A stretch of 39,059 bases of DNA from a bacterium (GTDB taxonomy: Bacteria; Bdellovibrionota; FAC87; UBA2466), in contig RFNT01000165.1 in NCBI GenBank assembly GCA_009927045.1, positions 1 through 39,059 on the forward strand. Reading direction: 5' to 3'. The position numbers and the translations under genes were made by a program. How positions within the stretch are numbered: position 1 is the first letter of the stretch; every line of letters begins with the position of its first letter. Shown piece by piece: positions 26,842-34,998 of this stretch. The notes beneath the pieces are model-generated. The model did not search any database. It was not told the origin of the DNA and was given only the letters and a program-made list of their open reading frames with translations.

Positions 26842-28089
26842 TTAGTGGCTAGCGTTCCAATCCAGATCAAAAATAGATTGATAGTGTTGATTGATGCTTC
26901 GACTGTCTACGGAAATGGCCGTTTCCCGATTATTCTCCACTGAATTTTGATTCCAGTTGATGGAACTGATCAGTGTTTTATAACCATCTGCCAAAGCCCC
27001 TTTATTGTGGATGTACTTCACTCGCATTTTGGGTAAATCTGCAATCATCGCTTTCAAAGAAATTTTATTTTGTTTGGCCAACTGTTCGATAGTTTCAATA
27101 AGTTCGATGTCATTTTCATTTGTTCCACCAAATACTGTGGAATCATTCACTAGCACTCTAATTTTTACTCCCCGTTTTCCCGATGCGACTAAAGCATTCA
27201 GCAAGGGCGAAACTTCGCCCGTTTTTCCCCACATGGGATTGAAGCTCATCAGTTCTAAATCCAAAGTTTCCTGAGCAGACTCAATGAAAGCCAGAATACC
27301 GACTAAACTTGACTCTGGAGAGGTGAGAAACTCCACATGATCCGCTTCCAAGGTTTTGGGCTCATCTGACAGCGCCCAAGCGAATCTTTTTGTGATGCTA
27401 GTTGCTGCATTTTGCATACTGCTTACCCAATCAGCCACTGTTCCCATCATTCTAGGTAACGATAACTTCGGGCTGTAGAGGGTGATCAAGTCTCCGTGAC
27501 TTGTGTTGCAATCCTTCTTAAAGACTGCCAAGAAATTCTTAGCCATTTGTTCATCATAAATGAAGGTCTGCCACCCGCGGGTTCCCCCTGCAGAGCCAGG
27601 TTCGGGTTGACCAGATGGAGAATAGTTTTCGGAACCTACCATGACGGCTTTTTCATCGATCACAATGTATTTAGCGTGATTGTAGCGAAAACGACGCTTT
27701 CCCTTCGGAGTTTGGGAAGTCATTACTAAATAACTGTGGAGTTGTGAGGAGGCATTTTCCTCCATCGCTTTAACAATTTTTTTCTGAATATCGGCTGCTT
27801 CGGAAACTAATCCGCCGACCGGTTGACCTTCCTGAAGAATTTCAACCCGGACACCTTCTTTGATTTTTTGGATCAGTGCATCGGCTACATCGTAGGATGT
27901 GAGCTCGTAAGCATTCATAACAATGCTTATCTGGGCACTCAAAAGGGCTCTTAAAGACAAAACAAGATTACTGCGAGGAGATTCAGAAACATCCAGCGTG
28001 ACTGCTTTCAATGGCAAAGCCACTAAACATGCCGCGATTACTAATAATCTTCGGGACAGACTGCCAAATTTGGCGTCGAGGTGATCCAT
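26842..28089 (-). CDS. Phospholipase D-family (HKD) protein, exported
   Basis: A 415-residue protein with two HKD active-site motifs. The first is RYNHAKYIVIDEKAVMVGSENY (His138, Lys140, Asp145). The second is KYIHNKGALADGYKTLISS (His361, Lys363, Asp368), followed by NWNQNSVENNRE. Two motifs in one chain make a complete PLD-type active site. An N-terminal signal peptide (RRLLVIAACLVALPLKA, about 13-29) indicates export. It could be a phospholipase, cardiolipin-type transferase or nuclease; sequence does not decide. ATG 28089 is preferred because it places the signal near the N-terminus; the frame is open 22 codons further. GGGGGAAA lies upstream, as it does for the subtilase gene. The 3' end faces the amidase gene with a 10-base gap. 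Confidence 0.88.
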   Translation of the reverse strand: MDHLDAKFGSLSRRLLVIAACLVALPLKAVTLDVSESPRSNLVLSLRALLSAQISIVMNAYELTSYDVADALIQKIKEGVRVEILQEGQPVGGLVSEAADIQKKIVKAMEENASSQLHSYLVMTSQTPKGKRRFRYNHAKYIVIDEKAVMVGSENYSPSGQPEPGSAGGTRGWQTFIYDEQMAKNFLAVFKKDCNTSHGDLITLYSPKLSLPRMMGTVADWVSSMQNAATSITKRFAWALSDEPKTLEADHVEFLTSPESSLVGILAFIESAQETLDLELMSFNPMWGKTGEVSPLLNALVASGKRGVKIRVLVNDSTVFGGTNENDIELIETIEQLAKQNKISLKAMIADLPKMRVKYIHNKGALADGYKTLISSINWNQNSVENNRETAISVDSRSINQHYQSIFDLDWNASH

Positions 28090-28202
28090 CAAGTTGTTTC
28101 CCCCGTAAGTTATTTTTATCAAGTCAAACATATGCAGGCCCATCCGGCAACGCACAGAGTGCTAATTTCGCGTTAGGATTTGGTTAGCAAAAAACCATTG
28201 CG

Positions 28203-28312
28203 AGGCACTGAGTTAAGTTCTGGAAATCTAAAGTTTAATATCATGACTCAGAACAGCTCACGGTGTGCGTTGGCGTTGAGCATCTACTCAGTGCCTTAAA
28301 TTCCTGAGCTGT
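28203..28312 (+). promoter_or_regulatory. Candidate structured leader upstream of the epimerase gene
   Basis: A perfect 11-base inverted repeat (28203-28213 with 28286-28296) encloses two smaller nested helices: 28217-28222 with 28249-28254 (six pairs) and 28256-28260 with 28277-28281 (five pairs). Together they describe a three-way junction. A competing eight-base pairing, 28253-28260 with 28305-28312, would break both inner helices and reach to 14 bases before the ATG. No T-run follows. This could be a cis-regulatory RNA, an operator pair, or coincidence. The remaining bases between 28090 and 28326 hold no gene. Confidence 0.35.
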
Positions 28313-28326
28313 GGTATGTCAGAGCC

Positions 28327-29250
28327 ATGAAATTTTTGGTCACAGGCGGCGCTGGCTTCATTGGTTCTCAACTGGCCTTACAGCTGGAAAGAGCTGGTCA
28401 TGAGGTTTGTGTCGTGGATGATTTTTCCTCTGCATCTCAGGACAACTTGAGGGGATTTCGTGGAGCTTTGATTCGCCAAGACATTTCTCAGTCCTTTCCT
28501 ATTCCCGAAGATCTCAATGCTATTTTTCATCAAGCGGCTATTACGGATCCCAGATATCCAAACGGCGAAGAACTTATAGAGAAAAATGTGGGCGGTTTTC
28601 AAAAGCTTTTGGATCACTGTGAAAAAAAAAGAGTTCCTTTGATTTATGCCTCTACTGCCGGTCTTTATGGGAACGGTCCCGTCCCCATGGAGGAAGACCA
28701 GTCGAAAGAGTGTACGACAGCCTATGCCCGCTCTAAATTTCGAATGGACGAACTGGCCGAACACTATCGAGAAAAAGTATTTTCAGTAGGGCTTCGTTAT
28801 TTCAATGTGTTTGGGCCGAATGAAGCGCATAAGGGCCGGCCAGCATCCATGATTTATCACCTTTGGAAACAAATGCGGGAGGGAAAAAGACCGCGAATTT
28901 TCAAATGGGGTGAACAGGTCCGAGATTTTATCTATGTAAAAGATGTGGTGCGCGCAAACCTCTGCGCTCTCACCGGGAAGCCTGGAATTTATAATGTGGG
29001 AACCGGAGTGGGTACTTCATTCAATGATTTAGTCGTTATTTTGAACCGCGTGATGGGGACTCAATTAGAGCCAGATTATTTTGAAATGCCATTTTCCAAA
29101 GATACTTATCAAGGGCACACGCTCGCGAGCACCTTGAGAGCCGAGAAAGGGTTAGGGTTCAAAGCCGAATGGGGTTTAGAACGAGCGATTACTGACTATT
29201 TGGCTACTCTCCAATATCCTCATTCCAAAGCTGAGGATGGGCGCGAATAA
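28327..29250 (+). CDS. NAD-dependent epimerase, ADP-heptose 6-epimerase-like
   Basis: A 307-residue extended short-chain dehydrogenase/epimerase. The dinucleotide motif is TGGAGFIG (6-13) with acidic DDFSS (31-35), favouring NAD. The catalytic set is Ser109/Thr110 and Tyr133-x-x-x-Lys137 (YARSK). RYFNVFGPNEAHKGRPASM followed by FKWGEQVRDFIYVKDVV closely resembles ADP-glyceromanno-heptose 6-epimerase (HldD), which makes the LPS core heptose precursor. Other sugar epimerases share parts of this, so hldD is probable rather than certain. No hldE or heptosyltransferase is adjacent. The 3' end overlaps the convergent deaminase by 47 bases, the largest overlap in the window. No strong ribosome-binding site precedes the ATG. 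Confidence 0.85.
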   Translation: MKFLVTGGAGFIGSQLALQLERAGHEVCVVDDFSSASQDNLRGFRGALIRQDISQSFPIPEDLNAIFHQAAITDPRYPNGEELIEKNVGGFQKLLDHCEKKRVPLIYASTAGLYGNGPVPMEEDQSKECTTAYARSKFRMDELAEHYREKVFSVGLRYFNVFGPNEAHKGRPASMIYHLWKQMREGKRPRIFKWGEQVRDFIYVKDVVRANLCALTGKPGIYNVGTGVGTSFNDLVVILNRVMGTQLEPDYFEMPFSKDTYQGHTLASTLRAEKGLGFKAEWGLERAITDYLATLQYPHSKAEDGRE

Positions 29251-29644
29251 AAGACTCCATGAGTTGAATACATTGGGGGTCATTCAGAATTTTTAAACTC
29301 ACACCTCGAGATTGAACATATTTCTCTGGTCCCTGAAACGTTTGATTCTCTCCGATCACTATTCTGGGAATTTTGTAGAGAAGGGCCGTGCCGCTGCACA
29401 TATCGCAAGGCGAGAGCGTGGAATACAAAGTAGCACGAGCATAATCCTTGGCTGAAAGTCGGCCGGCATTTTCTAAACAATCCATCTCAGCATGCAAAAT
29501 TGCACTGCCTTTTTGAACTCGGCGGTTGTGGCCCCTTCCAACAATTTTTCCATCAATGATTAGAACCGAGCCAATAGGAATCCCGCCTTCTTCAAGGCCC
29601 TTTTTGGCTTCTTCAATTGCAGCAGCTAAGAAAGGATCCGACAT
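29204..29644 (-). CDS. Cytosine deaminase, fungal (FCY1)-type
   Basis: A 146-residue zinc-dependent deaminase. The zinc site is His51-Ala-Glu53 and Cys80-x-x-Cys83 (SPCDMCSG). Beyond the shared CDA fold it follows the yeast cytosine deaminase along its length: GGIPIGSVLI, GRGHNRRVQKGSAILHAEM, LENAGRL, TLYSTLSPCDMC, IPRIVIGEN, EKYVQSRG and a C-terminal PQLWNEDIGE. That last block is typical of the fungal-type enzymes and argues against TadA or guanine deaminase. It should convert cytosine to uracil for pyrimidine salvage. It lies eight bases after the subtilase stop in the same direction, probably one transcript. The ATG has only a weak GAAG upstream. Confidence 0.9.
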   Translation of the reverse strand: MSDPFLAAAIEEAKKGLEEGGIPIGSVLIIDGKIVGRGHNRRVQKGSAILHAEMDCLENAGRLSAKDYARATLYSTLSPCDMCSGTALLYKIPRIVIGENQTFQGPEKYVQSRGVSLKILNDPQCIQLMESFIRAHPQLWNEDIGE

Positions 29645-29652
29645 TGGCGGCT

Positions 29653-31035
29653 TCAGTATTTAGAAATGGTATCTGCCGCTTTAAATACATTGAGTCTGCC
29701 CTCAGAGACAGTAATGCCCTTGAGGCTGTCTACTTTATCCACGGATTCAAGGAGAATGGACTTCAGTTCCTTAGCAGCTTCTGCAGGATTATCTGAGTAC
29801 AGGTCCAAAAACTTTTTGCTCGCAACACTAAAAAGGAGAGCAATGGAACCGGTTACGTGCGGAGTAGCCATAGAAGTGCCTGTGAGTTTTTTAGTTTTGT
29901 CTCCGGGTACAGTCGATAAAATATCAGTACCTGGCGCTCCTAAATCCACATGTTTTTTTCCGTATCCACACCCATCAGAGTATTTCTTATCCTCTGAATC
30001 GGTATTGGTGACAGCAATAATGTAAGCACTGGAGCAAGCGGAAGGAACGTCACCAACCTCGTCTACATTCACATCTGCATTGGAAGTGGCTACTACCGAA
30101 AGAATGCCTAATTTTCCCATTTCATTATAAAGGTCATTCCAAACGGAGTATTCAGCACCAGAACAATCTCCTTCATCCACTCCAAAACTGGAGTTAGTGA
30201 CAACGACGTTCGCTCCTTTTTTGCCTCGGCTCTTTAACCAGAGCTTCTTTTGCTCAATCACATAACCATATGCTTTTGCTACCACTGAAGTTTCTCCAGA
30301 GGAACCCACCAAAGCCATGATCTTGGTGTTCCAATTCAGACCCGCAACTTGAAGTTTGTTGTTGCCTTGAGCTCCAATGATACCGGCCACGTGCGTGCCG
30401 TGCATGTAGCCTTGATCATGAAGCTCCCCTTTGACTTTGCTGGAGTTTTCAATGGCATTCCAACCATGAATGTCATCTACATAACCATTTTTATCATCAT
30501 CCACGCCGTTATCCGCAATTTCATCCCGGTTGATCCAAATATTTGCTTTTAAATCTTTGTGAACAGTATCAACTCCGCCATCAACCACTGCGACCACTAC
30601 ATCATTCCCTGCGGCGTCTTTACCACCTGTCCCCAGTTCCCAAGCCCGAAGAGCTCCGATGTTTCCGCGTTCTGTTTTTCCGTTCAAACTCCATTGGTCC
30701 GAAAGTTCAGGATCATTGGGATTTTGTCTGAGTTTAACAACATGATCCGGTTGGGCATATTGAACTAGGCCTGCGGGACGGGAGAATGTCTTCAAAAATG
30801 CAGTTCGGGTATTGGGTCGCTTAAAAGTGACCGAATATAAGTTCATGGAAGGGACCAGCACTTCTACATGCTCCACTTCCTGAGGACTTAACAAAGCTCT
30901 AATATCTTGTTCTTGAAGACCGCTTTGGAAACGAATGATGACCTTCTTAGGGTGGCTCCTAATCGGAGTTCCCTCAGTTGCTAACCCAAGTGTTGCTAAC
31001 CCAGCTAGAAGAAGAGCATAAAGGTGCTTAGCCAT
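29653..31035 (-). CDS. Secreted subtilisin-family (S8) serine protease
   Basis: From ATG 31035 the protein is 460 residues. It has a Sec signal (LYALLLAGLATLGLA), an inhibitor-type propeptide (about 25-105, KVIIRFQ...YAQPDHVV) and the subtilase domain. The triad is Asp152 in VVDGGVD, His212 in HGTHVAG and Ser388 in GTSMATPH. The oxyanion Asn is Asn319 in ATSN, where AAGN is usual. An acidic NGVDDDKNGYVDD insert (about 176-188) looks like a calcium site. It likely degrades external protein alongside the papain-type enzyme. A start 14 codons upstream would put a charged stretch before the signal. GGGGG lies about ten bases before the chosen ATG. Cytosine deaminase follows eight bases after the stop. 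Confidence 0.93.
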   Translation of the reverse strand: MAKHLYALLLAGLATLGLATEGTPIRSHPKKVIIRFQSGLQEQDIRALLSPQEVEHVEVLVPSMNLYSVTFKRPNTRTAFLKTFSRPAGLVQYAQPDHVVKLRQNPNDPELSDQWSLNGKTERGNIGALRAWELGTGGKDAAGNDVVVAVVDGGVDTVHKDLKANIWINRDEIADNGVDDDKNGYVDDIHGWNAIENSSKVKGELHDQGYMHGTHVAGIIGAQGNNKLQVAGLNWNTKIMALVGSSGETSVVAKAYGYVIEQKKLWLKSRGKKGANVVVTNSSFGVDEGDCSGAEYSVWNDLYNEMGKLGILSVVATSNADVNVDEVGDVPSACSSAYIIAVTNTDSEDKKYSDGCGYGKKHVDLGAPGTDILSTVPGDKTKKLTGTSMATPHVTGSIALLFSVASKKFLDLYSDNPAEAAKELKSILLESVDKVDSLKGITVSEGRLNVFKAADTISKY

Positions 31036-31176
31036 TTGTGATTTCCCCCAAAATCTTAGCAAAAAACCAAAACCCAAAACTACATCTGTGAAACCAGGAA
31101 ACTAGTCACGGACTTAGAAAAATAAAACCTTTAAAAGGGGGATACCGAGATAAGTGTTAGCGGTTGTTTCACCTGG

Positions 31177-32538
31177 TTAATGCTGTGCGCTAATTGAATG
31201 AAGCCCTAATTCTTGAAGCTTTCGATAGAAAGTCGCCTTGCTGAGTCCGAGTGCTTTCATGGCCTTTGCTTTGTTATTAGAGTGCTGCTGGAGTGCCTGT
31301 TCAAAGGCTTTACGCTCCAGTCGCTGAACTTGGGCTTCTAAGCTCAGTGCTCCTGAGTTGGACATCGAAAGTCCGTTCAAGTTTTGGAAATCGTAAATTT
31401 CGAATCGGTCGATTTGAGAACCGTTTGAAAAAATCAAAGCCCGTTTTACTGTAGATTCCAATTGGCGGATATTGCCCGGCCATTCGTAGGCCATCAGTTG
31501 ATCCAAAGCCGACGGACTGACTTGAGTTGGAATGCCGAGCGAGTGCTTCTGAAGAAAATGCTCAACTAAAAATGGGATATCTTCTTTGCGTTTTCGCAAA
31601 GGGGGTAAAGTGAGCACGACATCTCCCAAACGATACAAAAGATCTTCCCTAAATTTTCCTTTTTGTATGAACTCAGCGAGTGGTTGATTGGTGGCAGAAA
31701 TAACTCGTAATTGGAGCGATTGAGTTTTGTGCGATCCCAGTCGTTGAATTTGGCGTTCTTGTAAAACGCGTAAAATCTTACTTTGCATCTCAAGCGGCAA
31801 ATCCCCAATTTCATCTAGGAAAATATCGCCCGTATCTGCGAGTTCAAACTTCCCGGGTCTGGAACATTTAGCATCGGTGAAAGCCCCTTTTTCGACCCCA
31901 AAGAGTTCTGACTCGAGCAAATTGGTGGGGATTGCAGGCATGTTCGCTACGACAAAGGGGCGTTGTGGGGTGCCTTCTTGCTGATGCAGGAGTCGAGCAA
32001 CGACTTCTTTTCCAGTGCCGCTCTCCCCAAGAATCAGGACATTTAATTGAGTTTTATTTCTTAAAAGCTGTATTTTTTCAATGAGCCCCTGGAGCTGTAT
32101 CGATTGGCCAATAAAAGAAATAGGTAAGGGGTGTATGAGCGGCTCTAATTTTTCCAATGAAGATTTCATTTTGTGCCGCTCGAGTGCCTTGTCAACAACA
32201 TGAAGAAGCAATTCGGGTTCAAAAGGTTTCACTAAATAATCTAATGCCCCCATTCTTAAGCACTCAAGGGCAACTTTTATTTCTGGTTGTCCACTCAGAA
32301 TCAAAATTTCCAACGAGGGGAATCGGCTTTTCCAATGAGAAATTTGCTTTTGGCTATTTTGAGAACCTAAGTGGAGATCCAGCAAAACACATTGGATAGA
32401 GTGTTGCTCCAAAACTTGTTGTGCAGCTTCCAAAGTAGGCGCAGTGAAGAGATGGGCTTTGGGTGCTAACAGATTCTTCAAAGCAAGTATCAGTAAGTGA
32501 TCGTCTTCAACGATTAGAATGGATGCTTTTTTCAGCAT
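31177..32538 (-). CDS. Sigma-54-dependent response regulator (NtrC family)
   Basis: The 453-residue protein has the full three-part NtrC layout. Receiver domain (about 5-118): Asp12/Asp13, phospho-acceptor Asp54 in VLLDLHLG and Lys104 in VKPF. AAA+ domain (about 143-370): Walker A GESGTGKE at 171-178, sigma-54 loop GAFTDA at 218-223, Walker B IFLDEIGDLP at 239-248 and the R-finger region. C-terminal Fis-type helix-turn-helix: NNKAKAMKALGLSKATFYRKLQELG. The common loop form is GAFTGA; GAFTDA is also found in active members. No histidine kinase is adjacent, so it is an orphan here. I found no clear -24/-12 promoter in the window. A run of eight G residues precedes the ATG. Confidence 0.94.
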   Translation of the reverse strand: MLKKASILIVEDDHLLILALKNLLAPKAHLFTAPTLEAAQQVLEQHSIQCVLLDLHLGSQNSQKQISHWKSRFPSLEILILSGQPEIKVALECLRMGALDYLVKPFEPELLLHVVDKALERHKMKSSLEKLEPLIHPLPISFIGQSIQLQGLIEKIQLLRNKTQLNVLILGESGTGKEVVARLLHQQEGTPQRPFVVANMPAIPTNLLESELFGVEKGAFTDAKCSRPGKFELADTGDIFLDEIGDLPLEMQSKILRVLQERQIQRLGSHKTQSLQLRVISATNQPLAEFIQKGKFREDLLYRLGDVVLTLPPLRKRKEDIPFLVEHFLQKHSLGIPTQVSPSALDQLMAYEWPGNIRQLESTVKRALIFSNGSQIDRFEIYDFQNLNGLSMSNSGALSLEAQVQRLERKAFEQALQQHSNNKAKAMKALGLSKATFYRKLQELGLHSISAQH

Positions 32539-32610
32539 CAGGCCCCCCCCTTACTTTAATTAAGGGCTAACACGATTTATTGCGATGCGGCAACCTTGGA
32601 TTCTGAGCCA

Positions 32611-32639
32611 AGGAGGGACCACCAATGTTTAGTAAATAA
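32611..32639 (+). other. Possible leader mini-ORF (four codons) with strong ribosome-binding site
   Basis: AGGAGG at 32611-32616 is followed eight bases later by an ATG (32625) that opens a four-codon frame, Met-Phe-Ser-Lys, ending in TAA at 32637-32639. This is the best ribosome-binding site in the gap before the TPR gene, yet it serves only this tiny frame. It could be a leader peptide or a chance match. Confidence 0.3.
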
Positions 32640-32723
32640 AATCAATTATTTATGGTTTCATTCGGCTGTCCTTAAGTTTCCACTCAAAAAAGGCGAATCG
32701 AATAAAAGGAATTTCATAGAGTT

Positions 32724-32957
32724 ATGGTTATTTTGCGTACTTTATTTTTGGGGGCGATGTTACTGGGTTCTCCCAGTGAGGCCTCCACGGTTTTGCTGAA
32801 ACAACTCCTACAGGAGAATCGAACGGAGGAGGCGGTACCGATTTGTAGACAGTACGAAGTGCTGCCCAGCCGTGATGAAGCCATTTATCTCGCTTGTGCG
32901 TGGGTGTACTACCGAACTTATCGAGTGGCCGCCGCTGAGACCTGCTTTCAAAATTAA
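32724..32957 (+). CDS. TPR protein, N-terminal fragment of a frameshifted gene
   Basis: A 77-residue frame with a Sec signal (LRTLFLGAMLLGSPSEA) followed by helical repeats (EEAVPICRQYEVLP, DEAIYLACAWVYYRTYRVAAAETCFQN). The frame ends at TAA 32955-32957 in the middle of what reads as a TPR helix. The -1 frame continues without interruption into the next reading frame as KLKNLQTLPEYQLLK. One extra A in the four-A run at 32950-32953 would join the two into a single exported protein of about 450 residues. Either the gene is broken, the sequence has a one-base error, or frameshifting occurs. GAG lies five bases before the ATG. Confidence 0.7.
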   Translation: MVILRTLFLGAMLLGSPSEASTVLLKQLLQENRTEEAVPICRQYEVLPSRDEAIYLACAWVYYRTYRVAAAETCFQN

Positions 32958-32971
32958 AAAATCTCCAAACA

Positions 32972-34096
32972 TTGCCCGAATACCAACTCTTAAAAATTTA
33001 TGCCTCAGTTGCCAATCAATTATTGCCACCGGATCAATTAAAAACGTTGGAGTCATCTGCAAAAGAGCAATACGAAGAGAAACTCAAAGTACGGCTATCA
33101 GAAGCCCAGAAACAATTAGAGGCTTTCCTCATCCAGCATAAGGCGACTCCCATGGGAAAGTTGGCTCAAGAACTTAGTGCCGAATTTTATGAGCTGAAGG
33201 GTCAGCTAGATCCCGCCGCATTTTTGTATCGTGGTTTGATTGCCGATTATCCCAAGAGTGGACGAGCGCACTGGGGCTTGGGCCGCTATTACTTAGCGCG
33301 AGGAGATATTCGGCGCGCAAAAGTCTCACTAGAAAAGGTGGCGGAATTTTGGCCGAAGCATGTGGGTTCCCGTTATAACTTAGGATTGATCGCTATCACA
33401 GAGGGGCCTGAACACTACCGTGAGGCCGCTCGTTGGCTCGCTGAAGCTTTTAAGTTGAATAGTGCGGATGTGGGTGTTCTGGAACAAATTGGGGTGTTAT
33501 TAGAAGCGCATAATAAAATACCCGCTGCAGTGAAATACTGGCGTCGAGCCTTAGAACTCAACCCCAGCGCGCCCATAGCTTTGAAAAAAGTCCATCAGCA
33601 CTCAGGCGCTGTCATCGAGGATTTAATAGCTAAAAAAAGCTGGAAAGAGGCACTTGAAAAAATCGAGACCTTGAAGGAGGGAGCTGCTTCAGACAATGAG
33701 TATCTTCTGTATCAAGGGATTTGCTTTCGCAATCTCGGAGAGTTTGAAAAAGCCAAAAAAGCTCTATCACCCGTTGTTGAAAACAGCCCCAAAAATGCCC
33801 TGGCACTTCGTGAGCTCGGAATTGCTGAATTGAATTTGGAGCAAACTGAAAGCGCTGTGGATTTGTTCAAGCGAGCTGGGGTTTTAGAGCCCAAAGAGCC
33901 ACTGAATTTTGCTTGGTTAGGTTTTGCCTTGGAGGCAAAAAAGGATTACGGTGGAGCTATATCTGCTTGGAATTCTGCTGCAACATTGTTCACTGAGCCC
34001 GAAGAAATCAAAAAAGCTCTAAAAAAAGTGGTCAAGCTCGAACAGAAATTCACAAAAAGGGGCATGGCTTCTGAGCCCAAGGCAGAAGAGGATTGA
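32972..34096 (+). CDS. TPR-repeat protein, main part (probably continuous with preceding fragment)
   Basis: A 374-residue frame of tandem tetratricopeptide repeats, roughly eight units. Clear examples are PAAFLYRGLIADYPKSGRAH, WGLGRYYLARGDIRRAKVSL, AAVKYWRRALELNPSAP, EKAKKALSPVVENSPKNALA and ESAVDLFKRAGVLEP. The first start codon in frame is a TTG at 32972 with no ribosome-binding site, 14 bases after the upstream frame's stop. Independent initiation is therefore unlikely, and the N-terminal fragment with its signal peptide is its natural beginning. TPR proteins are scaffolds; an envelope role is suggested by the signal. The TGA stop overlaps the first possible start of the prmA frame, and the whole set to thiQ forms one compact chain. 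Confidence 0.85.
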   Translation: MPEYQLLKIYASVANQLLPPDQLKTLESSAKEQYEEKLKVRLSEAQKQLEAFLIQHKATPMGKLAQELSAEFYELKGQLDPAAFLYRGLIADYPKSGRAHWGLGRYYLARGDIRRAKVSLEKVAEFWPKHVGSRYNLGLIAITEGPEHYREAARWLAEAFKLNSADVGVLEQIGVLLEAHNKIPAAVKYWRRALELNPSAPIALKKVHQHSGAVIEDLIAKKSWKEALEKIETLKEGAASDNEYLLYQGICFRNLGEFEKAKKALSPVVENSPKNALALRELGIAELNLEQTESAVDLFKRAGVLEPKEPLNFAWLGFALEAKKDYGGAISAWNSAATLFTEPEEIKKALKKVVKLEQKFTKRGMASEPKAEED

Positions 34097-34107
34097 GGAA
34101 TGTCTCC

Positions 34108-34998
34108 ATGGAATGGTTTCAAATTCAAGTTTTGGTCAGCGATGAGTCTTTCAAAGAAGCAATATCCAGCTACTTCTTTGACCTGGGGGCGGAAGGCATC
34201 AGCGAAACCGTCGATAAAGGGGTCTCACAAGGGTTGTGTGCTTGTTTCCCCACCCAACGTCAAACTGAGATCGAGAGCCAATTCAAAGAATACCTGGACT
34301 CGATTCAGGCCATCTCTCCGCAATCCGCACAAATCTCTTGGTCGATAAACCCGGTTTCCAAAGAGAACTGGGCAGAGAAATACAAAGAGTTTTACCTAGC
34401 ACAAAAATTAACTCATCGATTTTTTCTAAGGCCCCGATGGGATACAGAAACTGCGATTCCCAATGATATGTATCCGATTCTTTTGGATCCTGGGCAAGCG
34501 TTTGGAACCGGATTGCACCAAAGCACTCGTCTCAGCATGAAACTCATGGAAGATGTGGCGGGATTATTCCCGGCCTTAGAGCCGGTTTCTCTTCTCGATG
34601 TGGGAACAGGGAGCGGGATTTTGGCTATTGCTGCTCATCATTTGGGATTTGGGAAAATTGTAGCGATTGATAATGACCTCGATGCGATTCGAGTAGCTCA
34701 GGAAAATATGAAGTTTAATGGCGCAGAAAAAGTCCAAGTGACCGGTACTCTCATCTCGGAACTCGACGCCCCTTTCGATATTGTGGTCTCCAATATTCTT
34801 TTGGAAACGCATACGCAGTTAGCTATGCATTATCAAAGGTTGTTGAAGCCCGGGGGATTGCTTATTTTATCGGGGCTCCTCGGAGGCCAACTCAACTTTT
34901 TGGAACCCGAACTTAAGAAATTACGTTTCGAATTTCAGCAAAGTTATTTGCTGCAGGAATGGGCAGCCTTCAGTTATGTATTGAGACCAAAACCATGA
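34108..34998 (+). CDS. prmA: Ribosomal protein L11 methyltransferase PrmA
   Basis: PrmA trimethylates ribosomal protein L11. The 296-residue length is typical. The family-specific block DPGQAFGTGLHQST is at 127-140, SAM motif I DVGTGSGILAIAA at 164-176, the acidic loop IDNDLDA at 188-194 and the catalytic-loop SNILLE at 228-233. The N-terminal L11-recognition domain (1-~60) is present. The ATG at 34108 has AGGA at good spacing. A TTG five codons upstream overlaps the previous gene's stop and is less likely. The stop overlaps the next gene as ATGA. Confidence 0.95.
   Translation: MEWFQIQVLVSDESFKEAISSYFFDLGAEGISETVDKGVSQGLCACFPTQRQTEIESQFKEYLDSIQAISPQSAQISWSINPVSKENWAEKYKEFYLAQKLTHRFFLRPRWDTETAIPNDMYPILLDPGQAFGTGLHQSTRLSMKLMEDVAGLFPALEPVSLLDVGTGSGILAIAAHHLGFGKIVAIDNDLDAIRVAQENMKFNGAEKVQVTGTLISELDAPFDIVVSNILLETHTQLAMHYQRLLKPGGLLILSGLLGGQLNFLEPELKKLRFEFQQSYLLQEWAAFSYVLRPKP

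Noticed and set aside
32548-32566. Hairpin CCCTTA/TAAGGG as a terminator upstream of the response regulator
   Set aside because: The stem is only six pairs, no T-run follows on either strand, and it overlaps the 5' leader of the gene.
32956-32961. Transcriptional slippage on the six-A run as a fix for the TPR frameshift
   Set aside because: The stop codon TAA at 32955-32957 is read before added A residues in that run could shift the frame; only the four-A run upstream could help, and it is short for slippage.
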